Translations under genes and position numbers: made by a program
Assembly: GCF_029504655.1 (NCBI RefSeq)
Contig: NZ_JAQFIL010000001.1
Location: 439,001-503,000 of the forward strand
Origin: Catalinimonas alkaloidigena
GTDB taxonomy: Bacteria > Bacteroidota > Bacteroidia > Cytophagales > Cyclobacteriaceae
DNA: 64,000 nt
Direction: 5' to 3'
Shown: positions 8,450 through 17,598 of the stretch, one piece after another
Position numbering within the stretch: the first letter of the stretch is position 1
Layout: each line of letters starts with the position of its first letter
Notes under the pieces: generated by a model
What the model saw: only the letters and a program-made list of their open reading frames with translations
Database searches by the model: none
What the model was told of the DNA's origin: nothing

Positions 8450-8552
8450 TACTTTGTAGTTTACTTTAGAAAGTAAGAATTTATTTCACTTTAATAAAAG
8501 AATTAACGACAAAAAGTTTGTTAAAGTGCCTCTTTTAGGTGTTTATATTCTA

Positions 8553-9575
8553 TCAGGCCCACACTTTAGTTCCTTCTGTGCAGTTTTTGCACATTTCAAT
8601 CTCACTTCGTGAGTGCAGTAGGTTTTGCCGAAATTGCTGATATGCTTCACTTTGCCATATGGATTTGAAGTTGGTAGTCCGCATATCACCCAGCTGATAG
8701 TGTGCGTCTTTGTCAAAGCAGCAGGGTACTATTTTGCCATCCCAGCTCATTACACAGGAGTGCCACATCTTCCAGCAGTGATTCAGAATCTTGTTTTTGA
8801 TCGCGTAGGTACCGTTGGGCAGTCTTCGGTAGCGAGAATATTTTTCTTGCCTGGGGATCAGAGGAGAGCCATGCTGATAATCATAAATCTGAGCGGTCTT
8901 AAAGGCTACCGTTTCTACACCCAAAGTCTTAGCCAGATGCTTTACCTCTTCCACCTGATGCTCATTGGGGCCTACTACCAGAAACTGAAAGATCACATGA
9001 GGGGTGGATGACTTTAGTTTTTTCTTCCAGCGAATGATGTTTTGGGTGCCTTCAATTACTTTTTGCAGCTTTCCCCCTTTGCGATATGCCTCGTAGGTTT
9101 CCTGCGTCGTACCGTCAATAGAGATGATCAGGCGGTCCAGACCGGACTCAACTGTGTTGCGGGCGTTTTGGTCATTGAGGTAATGAGCATTGGTAGAGGT
9201 GGCAGTATAAATCCCTTGCCCGGACGCATAGCTTACCCATTTCAGAAACTGGGGATGCAGATAAGGCTCTCCCTGGAAGTAGAATAGTAGATATAGGAGC
9301 GTGTCTTTTAGTTCATCAATTGTTTTTTGGAAGACCTTCTCCTGAAGCATTCCGGTAGGGCGGGTAAAAGAGCGTAGCCCGCTAGGGCACTCCGGGCAAC
9401 GCAGATTGCAGGCAGTAGTAGGTTCTATAGAAAGGCTGATAGGCAAACCTGATTGTCTGGCATTACCACTAAGCCTTGAGATATAGTAGCTGCCCAGTAC
9501 TTTGAGGGCATTGGTAGTTCGTTTTAAGGTGAGTTTGGAAATAAAATTAAAACTGTCCCGCAGATTGATCTCCAT
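8553..9575 (-). CDS. Radical SAM / SPASM domain protein
   Basis: The 340-residue protein has the radical SAM cluster motif CNLRCPEC (Cys56, Cys60, Cys63) after PTTA, a core TIM barrel with LIISIDGTTQETYEAYR, and a C-terminal SPASM-type region with further cysteines (HCWKMWHSC, IVPCCFDK, MCKNC) expected to bind extra 4Fe-4S clusters. SPASM proteins include peptide-maturing enzymes, anaerobic sulfatase maturases and many of unknown role. No precursor peptide gene or sulfatase is next to it, so the substrate is open. It is divergent from the amino-sugar kinase gene with only about 77 bp between starts. Confidence 0.85.
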   Translation of the reverse strand: MEINLRDSFNFISKLTLKRTTNALKVLGSYYISRLSGNARQSGLPISLSIEPTTACNLRCPECPSGLRSFTRPTGMLQEKVFQKTIDELKDTLLYLLFYFQGEPYLHPQFLKWVSYASGQGIYTATSTNAHYLNDQNARNTVESGLDRLIISIDGTTQETYEAYRKGGKLQKVIEGTQNIIRWKKKLKSSTPHVIFQFLVVGPNEHQVEEVKHLAKTLGVETVAFKTAQIYDYQHGSPLIPRQEKYSRYRRLPNGTYAIKNKILNHCWKMWHSCVMSWDGKIVPCCFDKDAHYQLGDMRTTNFKSIWQSEAYQQFRQNLLHSRSEIEMCKNCTEGTKVWA

Positions 9576-9602
9576 AGTAGCACTAATTTAAGGCGAAAGT
9601 TA

Positions 9603-9610
9603 TAATTTTG
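9603..9610 (+). promoter_or_regulatory. Candidate -7 promoter element (TAnnTTTG)
   Basis: TAATTTTG matches the Bacteroidetes -7 consensus exactly. No good TTTG lies 19-21 bp upstream. If used, transcription would begin near 9617, giving a leader of about 35 nt to the ATG at 9653 and supporting that start over the TTG at 9608. Confidence 0.4.
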
Positions 9611-9652
9611 CTTTCTGAACATGAAGAGTCTTTGAACATTACTCAAGCAGGG

Positions 9653-10501
9653 ATGATATTAATCGCAGATAGTGGCTCCACCAAAACCGACTGGCGGGTA
9701 ATAGATGAAGCCGGAAAGATAAGCCAGGCCAAGACTGTAGGACTTAATCCTTATCTGGAAACTCTGGATAAGATGGTAAAAGTTTTGCGGGAGGAGCTAC
9801 ATCCTCAGCTTCCCTCAACCATCCGGAACATTTATTTCTATGGCGCAGGTTGCGCTACGGATTCTGCCTGTAAAAAGGTGAGCAACGCACTCGGTGAGGT
9901 GTTTCATGATGCCGACATAGTGGTAAATAATGATCAGTTTGGCGCGGCAAGGGCACTCTGCGGCAAAGAAGCCGGTATCGCCTGCATTCTGGGCACAGGC
10001 TCCAACACCTGCCTTTATGATGGGGAGAAAATCATTGACAACATACCTCCTATGGGTTATATCCTCGGAGATGAAGGGAGTGGTTCCAATATAGGTAAAG
10101 AACTGCTAAACCGTTACTTCAGGCGTGAGTTGCCTACCGAAATCAAGGAAAGGCTGGAAAAACGTTTTGACATGAGCAAGGAAGCAGTGCTGGACAGCGT
10201 ATACGGAAAGTCTTATCCTAATCGTTATATGGCTGCTTTTGCCAAATTTGTGTTTCAGAACCTGAAGGATCCCTATCTGACCCGTATGGTCTACGAAATA
10301 TTTGCTAACTTCTTTGACAAAACTATCGCCCGTTACGATAACTATGGGCAATACAAAATACATTTTACCGGCTCTATCGCCTTTTACTTTGGTAACTTGC
10401 TTCGTCAGGTAGCCAATGACAAAGGGCTGCGGGTATTCAATATACTGGAAACCCCTATTGCCGGACTAACATTATATCACCAAGAAGCCTTAAAAACATG
10501 A
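9653..10501 (+). CDS. BadF/BadG-type ATPase, probable N-acetylglucosamine kinase
   Basis: The protein belongs to the ASKHA fold. The phosphate-1 motif is ADSGSTKTDW at the N-terminus, GTGSNTCLYDG is the adenosine/phosphate-2 region, and GYILGDEGSGSNIGKELL matches eukaryotic-type GlcNAc kinases. It should phosphorylate GlcNAc or a related amino sugar in the cytoplasm. The reading frame can begin at a TTG at 9608, but the ATG at 9653 gives MILIADSGSTKTDW, the normal family start. Its TGA overlaps the murQ ATG (ATGA), so the two are translationally coupled; this fits recycling of cell-wall GlcNAc and MurNAc. Confidence 0.88.
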   Translation: MILIADSGSTKTDWRVIDEAGKISQAKTVGLNPYLETLDKMVKVLREELHPQLPSTIRNIYFYGAGCATDSACKKVSNALGEVFHDADIVVNNDQFGAARALCGKEAGIACILGTGSNTCLYDGEKIIDNIPPMGYILGDEGSGSNIGKELLNRYFRRELPTEIKERLEKRFDMSKEAVLDSVYGKSYPNRYMAAFAKFVFQNLKDPYLTRMVYEIFANFFDKTIARYDNYGQYKIHFTGSIAFYFGNLLRQVANDKGLRVFNILETPIAGLTLYHQEALKT

Positions 10502-11307
10502 GTACAACGGAATCCTCATCCCTCTATAATGACTTAGAAAAAATGCCTACCCGTGAGCTACTGCAGGGTATCAATAATGAAGACAAGAAGGTAGCCTATG
10601 CGGTAGAGAAAGTAATCCCCCAGGTAGAAAAACTGGTGGATGGTATTGTAGCCAGAATGAAAAAGGGCGGTCGTATCTTCTATATCGGTGCCGGTACCAG
10701 TGGCCGGCTGGGGATTGTAGATGCATCCGAATGCCCTCCAACATATGGTGTCCCTCACGACTGGGTGATTGGTATTATGGCCGGAGGAGATGACGCCATC
10801 CGTAAGGCGGTAGAGTTTGCTGAAGATGATCCCGACCAGGCATGGAAGGACCTAGCTGTGTATGACATCAACGAAAAGGATACGCTGATTGGTATTGCCG
10901 CTTCAGGGCGCACTCCTTATGTCATCGGAGGTATCAAAGATGCCAGGTCCAGAGGAATTCTTACCGGCTGCATCACCTGTAATCTGGATTCTGCCCTGGC
11001 TGAGGCTGCTGAGATTCCGATAGAAGTAGTAGTAGGCCCTGAGTTTGTGACTGGAAGTACCCGTATGAAGGCCGGAACAGCACAAAAGCTGGTACTTAAC
11101 ATGATTTCTACCACCACTATGATCGGCCTGGGAAGAGTGAAAGGCAACCGTATGATAGATATGCAACTGAGCAATAATAAACTGGTAGATAGGGGAACGA
11201 GAATGCTTATGGAAGAGTTAAATGTGGATAGGGAAAACGCTGAGGCATTACTCAGGAAGCATGGCTCTGTACGTCAGGCGTTGGCTGCTGAAAAGCACGA
11301 CTTTTAA
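10498..11307 (+). CDS. murQ: N-acetylmuramic acid 6-phosphate etherase
   Basis: This 269-residue SIS-domain enzyme cleaves the lactyl ether of MurNAc-6-phosphate to GlcNAc-6-phosphate and D-lactate in peptidoglycan recycling. The signatures GAGTSGRLGIVDASECPPTYG and ASGRTPYVIGG are split here by 80 residues as usual, and GSTRMKAGTAQK is present. It is about 30 residues shorter than the E. coli enzyme at the C-terminus, as in other Bacteroidetes. It overlaps the upstream kinase by 4 bp and is probably the second gene of that operon. Confidence 0.95.
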   Translation: MSTTESSSLYNDLEKMPTRELLQGINNEDKKVAYAVEKVIPQVEKLVDGIVARMKKGGRIFYIGAGTSGRLGIVDASECPPTYGVPHDWVIGIMAGGDDAIRKAVEFAEDDPDQAWKDLAVYDINEKDTLIGIAASGRTPYVIGGIKDARSRGILTGCITCNLDSALAEAAEIPIEVVVGPEFVTGSTRMKAGTAQKLVLNMISTTTMIGLGRVKGNRMIDMQLSNNKLVDRGTRMLMEELNVDRENAEALLRKHGSVRQALAAEKHDF

Positions 11308-11369
11308 GCGCACTTCCGCACGCCTTCTTTCCCAGAACTGAGGATATAAATGGCTTTACCATCAGGCGT

Positions 11370-11942
11370 ATGCACGATATTGAACCTTTTTACAACTGGC
11401 ACAAATACTACAATCCGGCCGAGGATGAGCAGTCGCCCTATTTTGGGAAAGAATACAACTATGAGCTGTATACCAATACGATCTATGGGTACTATATAGA
11501 TCCTGGCTGGGATTATATGGGTTCTGAAACCCTTTACATTAAAATTCTTTATGCTGACTATCAGCGGGGGTTTTGTGTGATCGAGCTGATTGGTGAGTGG
11601 AATGATGCGCTATACAACGATATTATGCATCTGAAGAGGAATATCATTGACCATCTTACCAATAGAGGAATCAATAAATTTATTTTGGTAGGGGAAAATA
11701 TACTGAACTTTCACGGCTCAGACGACTGCTACTATGAAGAGTGGTTTGAAGATGTGGAAGATGGCTGGATAGCCGGGGTTGGGTTTCGTGATTTTGTGCT
11801 TGCCGAAATGACGGTCTTTAATATTGATTCTTTCATAAATTACGGTGGAAGCCTGCAAATAGAAAACTGGCGGACACTAAAACCCTTGCAGTTTTATGAA
11901 GTGGTCAGTTCTCTGATCACTCGTCGCTTATCTCTTCCCTGA
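11370..11942 (+). CDS. Hypothetical acidic protein
   Basis: A 190-residue soluble protein rich in Tyr, Trp, Asp and Glu, with no signal peptide. The first 45 residues (FYNWHKYYNPAEDEQSPYF, YGYYIDPGWDYMGS) are aromatic-rich; a predicted alpha/beta core follows (IKILYADYQRGFCVIELIGEW, INKFILVGENILNF). I recognise no domain with certainty; similar unnamed proteins occur in Bacteroidetes. It follows murQ by 62 bp on the same strand and may be co-transcribed. Its 3' end overlaps the convergent SprT-like gene by 26 bp. Confidence 0.75.
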   Translation: MHDIEPFYNWHKYYNPAEDEQSPYFGKEYNYELYTNTIYGYYIDPGWDYMGSETLYIKILYADYQRGFCVIELIGEWNDALYNDIMHLKRNIIDHLTNRGINKFILVGENILNFHGSDDCYYEEWFEDVEDGWIAGVGFRDFVLAEMTVFNIDSFINYGGSLQIENWRTLKPLQFYEVVSSLITRRLSLP

Positions 11943-12555
11943 TCAATTGTACTCTCGCTATCTCAGATACCAGGTATCGCTTGCCACTATCAAGGTCGCG
12001 GCATAGAGCACGAGTACGGCGTACCGTCTCTTTCACAAAAACCATATCCCTGAACTGAAATGTCTGCTCCGGCTGAATTTTGGACAGAGGAACACTCCCA
12101 TCCTGCTGGTCATAATTTTGTAAGGCCAAAGATAGCCTGTGGTCGGAACCACTGGCAGCTTTGGGGTTAAGCATATACTTCTTGAGCGGCCGGAGTACAT
12201 CCTGAGGAAACACATGGGCATGAAGCATAGGCTCCATCAGTTGTTGAAAGCTTTTTTTCCATGCTGCACCGTGTGGCGCAATCTTAAAGCCGTATTTTTG
12301 GAAAGCGATAAGATGGGCAATCTCATGCAGATAAGTAATCAGAAATGAGTAAGGGTTAAGCGTAGCATTTAGCGTAATGATATGCGTATTCTTTTTTTTG
12401 TGGTAACGATAGTCTCCTAACTTACTGATACGCTTAGGCGTGATATGCAGGCTAAAAGGATGTTGTAACCAGAGGTCGATGCAATACGCCTGAGCTGCCT
12501 CGGGCACATGCCTGCTCATGATCTGGGTAATCTGATGGTTATGATTAGAGTTCAT
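11917..12555 (-). CDS. SprT-like zinc metalloprotease-type protein
   Basis: About 212 residues. The HEIAHLIAFQKYGFKIAPHGAAW segment gives the HExxH zinc site with a downstream His, as in SprT/Spartan-like proteins. The C-terminal 60 residues (beta-rich, FQFRDMVFVKETVRRTRALC) lack the usual cysteine zinc ribbon. The role in bacteria is unclear. I chose the ATG at 12555 (MNSNHNHQITQ) over the frame opening at 12570; it lies inside the end of the upstream gene (stop at 12545), an 11-bp overlap typical of coupled genes. Confidence 0.82.
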   Translation of the reverse strand: MNSNHNHQITQIMSRHVPEAAQAYCIDLWLQHPFSLHITPKRISKLGDYRYHKKKNTHIITLNATLNPYSFLITYLHEIAHLIAFQKYGFKIAPHGAAWKKSFQQLMEPMLHAHVFPQDVLRPLKKYMLNPKAASGSDHRLSLALQNYDQQDGSVPLSKIQPEQTFQFRDMVFVKETVRRTRALCRDLDSGKRYLVSEIARVQLIREEISDE

Positions 12556-13051
12556 CAAAATTTTTGTCACTTCTTAACCACTGATTTTCCTCTTCACTAA
12601 GTTTCATGTCTTTGCTGATCCTCTGGTGGGTAGGTCGGTTGAGAGAAAAGACTACCAAAGCGATAGCATACAGGCCGGCAAACACCTGCTCACCGGTATA
12701 GTACATACTGATGACTGGCAGGAAATTGGCCAGGCTAAGTAGCCCGTACTTGTATAAAGATACTTCGTGAAATGCTTTAAGCTTTTCCTGAAAGCGAACA
12801 GCTTGGTGCTGACGTAACTTCAGCTTGTACACGCTGTAGGCGAAATATATGCTGGCGACTGTTGCCAGCGGAATGATAATGTGGGTGAGTATTTGCAGAT
12901 TTTCCGTTGCTCTCAAACCTCCCTGCTCCTCATAAGAGAGATAGACCAGCACAAAAAAAACGAGCGGAATGCCTACCATCAGATAAAACACTAGGGTGAG
13001 GGTGTTGAAATATTCATAAGCATTGCTCAAAAAATGTCTTTTCCTGGACAT
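12545..13051 (-). CDS. Hypothetical four-helix membrane protein
   Basis: From the ATG at 13051 (MSRKRHFLSNAYEYFNTL) the protein has 168 residues with four likely membrane segments: YLMVGIPLVFFVLVYLSY, THIIIPLATVASIYFAYSVY, GLLSLANFLPVISMYY and FAGLYAIALVVFSL. It ends in a charged cytoplasmic tail. No family name can be given with confidence. It precedes the SprT-like gene with an 11-bp overlap, so the two form an operon. The frame extends to a TTG at 13078, judged less likely. Confidence 0.75.
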   Translation of the reverse strand: MSRKRHFLSNAYEYFNTLTLVFYLMVGIPLVFFVLVYLSYEEQGGLRATENLQILTHIIIPLATVASIYFAYSVYKLKLRQHQAVRFQEKLKAFHEVSLYKYGLLSLANFLPVISMYYTGEQVFAGLYAIALVVFSLNRPTHQRISKDMKLSEEENQWLRSDKNFDEL

Positions 13052-13205
13052 AAAATTAGATAAAAACGCTGCTTTCAAGGATTAATGGCTCTCCAAACAA
13101 TATTATGCAAGAGATTGTATTATATTTATACCGTTCAACTGCTTATCAAAAACTTAAGCATCGCCGTAAAACTAATCTTTCTGTATAAAACCGCATAGTT
13201 TTTTG

Positions 13206-13829
13206 ATGAAGAATACACTCTGGCTTTTGTTGCTATTCCTTACTGTTGCTGCCTGTAGCTCACGCATCAATCGGCAGACTGAGGAGCAATTGACTGATGA
13301 ACAGTTTGATTCATTACGTAGCGTGTATTATGGTCTTAACGATAGCCTCAAACATGCCTGGAACATAATGATGGAAGATGATAGCGAAAAAATCAACAAC
13401 CTGCACCTTCTGTTGGATGAGATACAAAAGTTAGAGACCCGCGGAACAGATACGCTGGATTCACTCAATCAGATGGTAAGCATGCTGGAAGAAATGCGTT
13501 ATGATTCTGTCAGCGTGCGTAGCTCGGCGCTGATTGATAAGTACGACAGTGCTAATACAGCAGTGAGCAATGCAGTGCTTGACTATGTAGAAAATATTCC
13601 TGAGGCCGAGTACAATCCGGTAGTTAATGTGCTGGTAGACCAGGTAATGAGTGCCAATAACAGTATATTGCTCTATCGTATTCGTTACGACCGCTTTAGC
13701 GAAGACTTCAATATCTTTTTAGAGAAATACAAAAATGTGATGTCCAATATAGACAGCAGTGGCGGACCGGTATACAAAAGGCCGATGTTTCGTCTGGTTA
13801 ATGATTTTAGAGAAGAAGAAGAAAAATAA
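13206..13829 (+). CDS. Lipoprotein, helical
   Basis: From the ATG at 13206 the protein begins with a lipoprotein signal MKNTLWLLLLFLTVAACSS. The mature part is about 190 residues of predicted helix with heptad-like spacing (NNLHLLLDEIQKLE, LDSLNQMVSMLEEM) and an acidic C-terminus ending EEEEK. It resembles uncharacterised Bacteroidetes lipoproteins; LemA-like folding is possible but not shown. It ends 3 bp before engB and is likely co-transcribed with it. Confidence 0.78.
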   Translation: MKNTLWLLLLFLTVAACSSRINRQTEEQLTDEQFDSLRSVYYGLNDSLKHAWNIMMEDDSEKINNLHLLLDEIQKLETRGTDTLDSLNQMVSMLEEMRYDSVSVRSSALIDKYDSANTAVSNAVLDYVENIPEAEYNPVVNVLVDQVMSANNSILLYRIRYDRFSEDFNIFLEKYKNVMSNIDSSGGPVYKRPMFRLVNDFREEEEK

Positions 13830-13832
13830 TTT

Positions 13833-14429
13833 ATGCTGGTCAAAGAGGCGGAATTTATTAAAAGTGCATCAAAGTTAACGCAATGTCCGGAGAGCAAGCT
13901 GCCGGAGTATGCTTTTATCGGGCGTTCTAATGTAGGTAAGTCATCGCTGATCAATATGCTGACTGGGCGGAAAAAGCTGGCAAAAACCTCAGCAAAGCCT
14001 GGAAAAACCCAGCTTATTAACCATTTTTTGATCAACCAGCAATGGCACCTGGTGGATTTACCCGGCTATGGCTGGGCGAAGGTAAGCAAAAGCAAAAGGG
14101 CGGACTGGGGTGATATGATAGAGGATTATCTGCTTAAGCGACCTCAACTGCTTTGTCTCTTTATCCTGATTGATTCGCGAATACCACCCCAGGAGATTGA
14201 CTTAAGCTTTATGGAGTGGGCAGGCGTAAACCAGATTCCTTTTGCCATGGTATTTACCAAAGTGGATAAGCAATCTATCAACAAGACAGAAAAAGCTATT
14301 GCTGCCTATCATAAGACCATGAAGAAGAGCTGGGTAGAGCTGCCTCCTATGTTTGTCACCTCTGCTATAGACAATACCGGGAAAGAAGAAATACTGGACT
14401 ATATTCACGAAACCATGAATGTAGGGTAA
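13833..14429 (+). CDS. engB: Ribosome biogenesis GTPase YsxC/EngB
   Basis: This 198-residue TrmE-Era-type GTPase is needed for late 50S subunit assembly. G1 is GRSNVGKSSLINMLTG, switch I has TSAKPGKTQLIN, G3 is DLPGYGWAKVS and G4 is FTKVDK; the G5-like segment is TSAIDNTG. Length and motif spacing are normal. It begins 3 bp after the lipoprotein gene. Confidence 0.95.
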   Translation: MLVKEAEFIKSASKLTQCPESKLPEYAFIGRSNVGKSSLINMLTGRKKLAKTSAKPGKTQLINHFLINQQWHLVDLPGYGWAKVSKSKRADWGDMIEDYLLKRPQLLCLFILIDSRIPPQEIDLSFMEWAGVNQIPFAMVFTKVDKQSINKTEKAIAAYHKTMKKSWVELPPMFVTSAIDNTGKEEILDYIHETMNVG

Positions 14430-14571
14430 TAGTGCAGCAGCTAAAAAATTGCCGGCTAAAAAAACAGAATTCTCAACAATTCACCTTTACTTTGCTGCGT
14501 ATTAGTATAGCAAACCAATAAAAGGTTTACACTTTTCACTCTTAATTGAATAACCCAAAAAGATAAGATTC

Positions 14572-15024
14572 ATGGATTTGAATGAGATTGCGTCTATTTC
14601 AGGAAAAGGAGGATTATTTCATATCGTAAAGCCTACGCGTAGTGGTGTGATTGTAGAATCATTGGATGAACAGAAAAAGAAGCTGGTCATCGGGGCTAAT
14701 CATCGTGTATCCGTGCTTAAAGAAGTCTCCATCTACACTACCGATACTGAAGGCTCCGTACCGCTGGAAGAGGTGTTTAAAAAAATACATGAAGAGTTTG
14801 GCGATGATCCCGGCGTAGACACTTCGGATGCGGAAGAACTTAAAGCTTTTACCAAACACATCATCCCTGACTATGATGAAGAGAGAGTATACCCTTCGGA
14901 CATGAAGAAGCTAGTCAACTGGTACGGGGTTTTGTTACAGTACGCTCCTGAGGTGTTTGAGCAAAAAGAAGAAGAAAATAAAGAAGCAAAGGCCGAAGAG
15001 AGTAGTAAAGAAGAGAAAGAATAA
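14572..15024 (+). CDS. DUF5606 protein
   Basis: The 150-residue protein matches the Bacteroidetes DUF5606 family. The N-terminal SH3-like part has IASISGKGGLFHIVKPTRSG and VIVESLDEQKKKLVIG. A conserved middle segment follows (VLKEVSIYTTDTEGSVPLEEV, VYPSDMKKLVNWYGVL), with an acidic low-complexity tail (KEEENKEAKAEESSKEEKE). Function is unknown; the fold suggests a nucleic-acid or ribosome-associated role. It ends at a bidirectional terminator. Confidence 0.9.
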   Translation: MDLNEIASISGKGGLFHIVKPTRSGVIVESLDEQKKKLVIGANHRVSVLKEVSIYTTDTEGSVPLEEVFKKIHEEFGDDPGVDTSDAEELKAFTKHIIPDYDEERVYPSDMKKLVNWYGVLLQYAPEVFEQKEEENKEAKAEESSKEEKE

Positions 15025-15050
15025 AAAAAGCAGGCCAAAAGCCTGCTTTC
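15023..15050. terminator. Bidirectional Rho-independent terminator
   Basis: AGCAGGC (15029-15035) pairs with GCCTGCT (15041-15047) over a CAAAA loop. TTTCTC follows on the plus strand and a seven-T run on the minus strand. It lies exactly between the convergent DUF5606 and isocitrate dehydrogenase genes. Confidence 0.85.
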
Positions 15051-15065
15051 TCATTATATGCCAGC

Positions 15066-16529
15066 TCAATCTCCTCTGGCGGAGGAAAAAGCCCTTTTAC
15101 CATTAAAGGTGTAGAGGTTTTCTGTTTTGATAAAGTCAAACTTAGCATCTTCGTGCAGGCGACGAAGCAGATCCAGAATTTGTGCATGGCTCACCAGTCC
15201 ATCTTCTGCTTCAGATGATACGAAGCGACAGCGCCAGTGATCAGTAGCAAAAGTTTCTGGTTTACCTTCAGGATACACTTTAACACCACGGTTGGTGATC
15301 ATATCCAGTTTTAGGCTGTTACCACTTACTGCTTCCAGTTTTTTACCCAATACCTGGGGATCTCTGTTGTCTTCTTTCCAGTCTAGAAATACATCCACAC
15401 CGATTAATTCCTTCTTCAGGCTGGGATCAGAAGGGGTAGTCTGATGCAATTTGCTTCCCTTTACCGGCTTAAACTCAGCAGGTTTTAACTGCTTTGGTAT
15501 TTTGCCCAGGTTGCCAATTACAGCTTTGGCAAAGCCTTGTGTACCAACAATTTCAGTACTGGAACCGGGGCGGTAGATATCCGCGGTATGTATGCCGTCT
15601 TCCATCGTCTTGAGCCAGGCATTATTGATATCAGTTGCGATATCCGGTTGTCCGATATGCACCAGCATCATGATGGCAGCATTAATCAGACCGGAGGGGT
15701 TGGCAATATCTTTACCGGCAATGGGAGGGGCCGAACCATGAATAGCTTCAAACATCGCACAGATTTCTCCTACATTGGCAGAGCCACCTAAACCTACCGA
15801 GCCGGCAATCTGGGCAGCGATATCAGAAATAATATCGCCATAGAGGTTCAGTGTAACCACAACATCCAGTGTCTCCGGCTTATCAGCAAGAATAGCAGAC
15901 CCGATATCAATGATCATGTGATCTTTCTCAATCTCAGGGTACTCCTCACCAATTTCGTTAAAAATTCGGTGAAAAAGACCGTCAGCGAGCTTCATGATAT
16001 TATCTTTTGTGAAACAAGTGACCTTTTTGCGGTTATAAGCCTTCGCATACTCAAAAGCGTAGCGAATGATTTTCTCACAACCCGGACGACTGATCAGTTT
16101 AAGGCTTTGTACAACTTCCTCGGTCTGCTGGTGTTCAATCCCTGCGTACAAATCTTCCTCATTTTCCCGTATGATCACCATATCCAGCGCATTATGGCGG
16201 GTGGCTACATAAGGGCTGTAGGAACGACAGGGACGTACATTGGCATATAAGCCCAGGGTAGTACGGGTAGTTACATTCAGGGATTTAAAACCTCCTCCCT
16301 GAGGAGTGGTGATGGGAGCCTTGAGGAAAACCTGTGTTTCTCGCAGAGAGTCCCAGGATGAGGGTTCAATACCCGCGGGATTGCCTTGCTTAAAAACCTT
16401 TTCTCCTATATCTATAACTTGTGGATCTATCTGTGCTCCAGCAGCATCCAGTATATTAAGTGTAGCTTTCATGATTTCAGGCCCGATGCCATCGCCATAT
16501 GCTACAGTAATTTTTTTCTTCTCAGGCAT
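15066..16529 (-). CDS. icd: Isocitrate dehydrogenase, long Thermus-type
   Basis: At 487 residues it oxidises isocitrate to 2-oxoglutarate in the TCA cycle. The catalytic core (residues 1 to about 340) has GDGIGPEIM, KSLNVTTRTTLGLYANVRP, RENEEDLYAGIEH, NLYGDIISDIAAQ and FEAIHGSAPPIAGK. The extra C-terminal domain of about 140 residues (from KKELIGVDVFLDW) is the mark of the Thermus thermophilus-like type rather than the 416-residue E. coli type. Cofactor is usually NADP in this group, not proven here. It is monocistronic. Confidence 0.94.
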   Translation of the reverse strand: MPEKKKITVAYGDGIGPEIMKATLNILDAAGAQIDPQVIDIGEKVFKQGNPAGIEPSSWDSLRETQVFLKAPITTPQGGGFKSLNVTTRTTLGLYANVRPCRSYSPYVATRHNALDMVIIRENEEDLYAGIEHQQTEEVVQSLKLISRPGCEKIIRYAFEYAKAYNRKKVTCFTKDNIMKLADGLFHRIFNEIGEEYPEIEKDHMIIDIGSAILADKPETLDVVVTLNLYGDIISDIAAQIAGSVGLGGSANVGEICAMFEAIHGSAPPIAGKDIANPSGLINAAIMMLVHIGQPDIATDINNAWLKTMEDGIHTADIYRPGSSTEIVGTQGFAKAVIGNLGKIPKQLKPAEFKPVKGSKLHQTTPSDPSLKKELIGVDVFLDWKEDNRDPQVLGKKLEAVSGNSLKLDMITNRGVKVYPEGKPETFATDHWRCRFVSSEAEDGLVSHAQILDLLRRLHEDAKFDFIKTENLYTFNGKRAFSSARGD

Positions 16530-16570
16530 AAAAAAGTAATTTTGGTTAGCGTGATGAAATAAGTAAAGTG

Positions 16571-16625
16571 GCTCTATATGTTAGCCTAAAGTAAAACTAT
16601 ATAGCTTAAAAAAACAGTATAGAGC
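16571..16625. other. Inverted repeat in the icd / enoyl-CoA hydratase spacer
   Basis: GCTCTATA at 16571-16578 and TATAGAGC at 16618-16625 are perfect inverted arms around 39 AT-rich bases, about 42 bp upstream of icd. It could be an operator or leader structure for icd. Confidence 0.35.
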
Positions 16626-16734
16626 AGGCTAAATGCAATAAATATGTGTAAATCGTAATACTTTAACATATTTACTCCATGTGAGTTTGAGCAGGCAATA
16701 AATAAGATATATCTGGATAATTGAGAAGGTAGCT

Positions 16735-16765
16735 TTTGAGTTTACTATACCACCTGTTATATTTG
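16735..16765 (+). promoter_or_regulatory. Bacteroidetes-type promoter
   Basis: TTTG at 16735-16738 and TATATTTG at 16758-16765 match both halves of the Bacteroidetes vegetative promoter with a 19-bp gap. Transcription would start near 16772, giving a leader of about 15 nt for the enoyl-CoA hydratase gene. Confidence 0.65.
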
Positions 16766-16786
16766 GGCAAAACATAAGGTATTGAG

Positions 16787-17572
16787 ATGACGAACTTTAA
16801 GTTTCTCACGACTACCCTGAATGAGGGTATATTAACCATCACTATCAGTCGGGCAGATAAGATGAACGCGCTGAACAAAGCTACCCTTGAGGAATTAGGC
16901 GAGGCTTTTCAGGAAGTGTATGACGAGAAAGATATCAAAGGAATTATTGTTACAGGGGAAGGCGAGAAAGCATTTGCCGCTGGCGCAGACATAGCCGAAA
17001 TCGCGGAACTTAATGAGCTTAACGGTAGAAAATTTTCTGAAATTGGCCAGGAAGTATTTGCTCTGATAGAAAAATGTGATAAGCCGGTGATTGCAGCAGT
17101 ACATGGTTTTGCTTTGGGAGGAGGTTGTGAATTGGCTATGGCTTGCCATCTTAGGGTTGTGTCCAGCAATGCCGTATTTGGGCAGCCGGAGGTGAACTTA
17201 GGCTTGATTCCTGGTTTCGGAGGTACACAGAGATTGACTCAACTGGTAGGCAAAGGCAGAGCTTTGGAAATGATGATGACTGCTGATACTATTTCTGCTG
17301 AAAAGGCAAAAGAGTATGGTTTGGCAAATTTTCTTGTCAGTGATAAGAAAGAGTTAATGGAGTTTTCTCTTCGTTTAATGAAGAAAATACTGTCAAAAGC
17401 ACCACTTGCCATCGGCATGGTAATAGACTGCGTAAATGCGGCATTTGCCGGAGATGAAAATGGCTATCAGACAGAAGCCAATAGTTTTGCTGCCTGTTGT
17501 AAATCAAGCGATTTTGAAGAAGGAACGCAGGCATTTCTTACCAAGCGTGAAGCACACTTTACCGGAGAGTAA
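16787..17572 (+). CDS. Enoyl-CoA hydratase/isomerase
   Basis: The 261-residue crotonase-fold protein hydrates trans-2-enoyl-CoA (beta-oxidation or short-chain acid metabolism). The oxyanion-hole segments are AAGADIAEIAELN and GFALGGGCELAMACH. The catalytic glutamates expected of hydratases are seen in GGGCELA and QPEVNLGLIPGFGGTQRL. The C-terminal helix ends with EGTQAFLTKREAHF. Substrate length is not predictable. It has its own promoter and is followed by a long palindrome. Confidence 0.93.
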   Translation: MTNFKFLTTTLNEGILTITISRADKMNALNKATLEELGEAFQEVYDEKDIKGIIVTGEGEKAFAAGADIAEIAELNELNGRKFSEIGQEVFALIEKCDKPVIAAVHGFALGGGCELAMACHLRVVSSNAVFGQPEVNLGLIPGFGGTQRLTQLVGKGRALEMMMTADTISAEKAKEYGLANFLVSDKKELMEFSLRLMKKILSKAPLAIGMVIDCVNAAFAGDENGYQTEANSFAACCKSSDFEEGTQAFLTKREAHFTGE

Positions 17573-17598
17573 TTTAGCAGGGTACGTTGTTTGCAGGG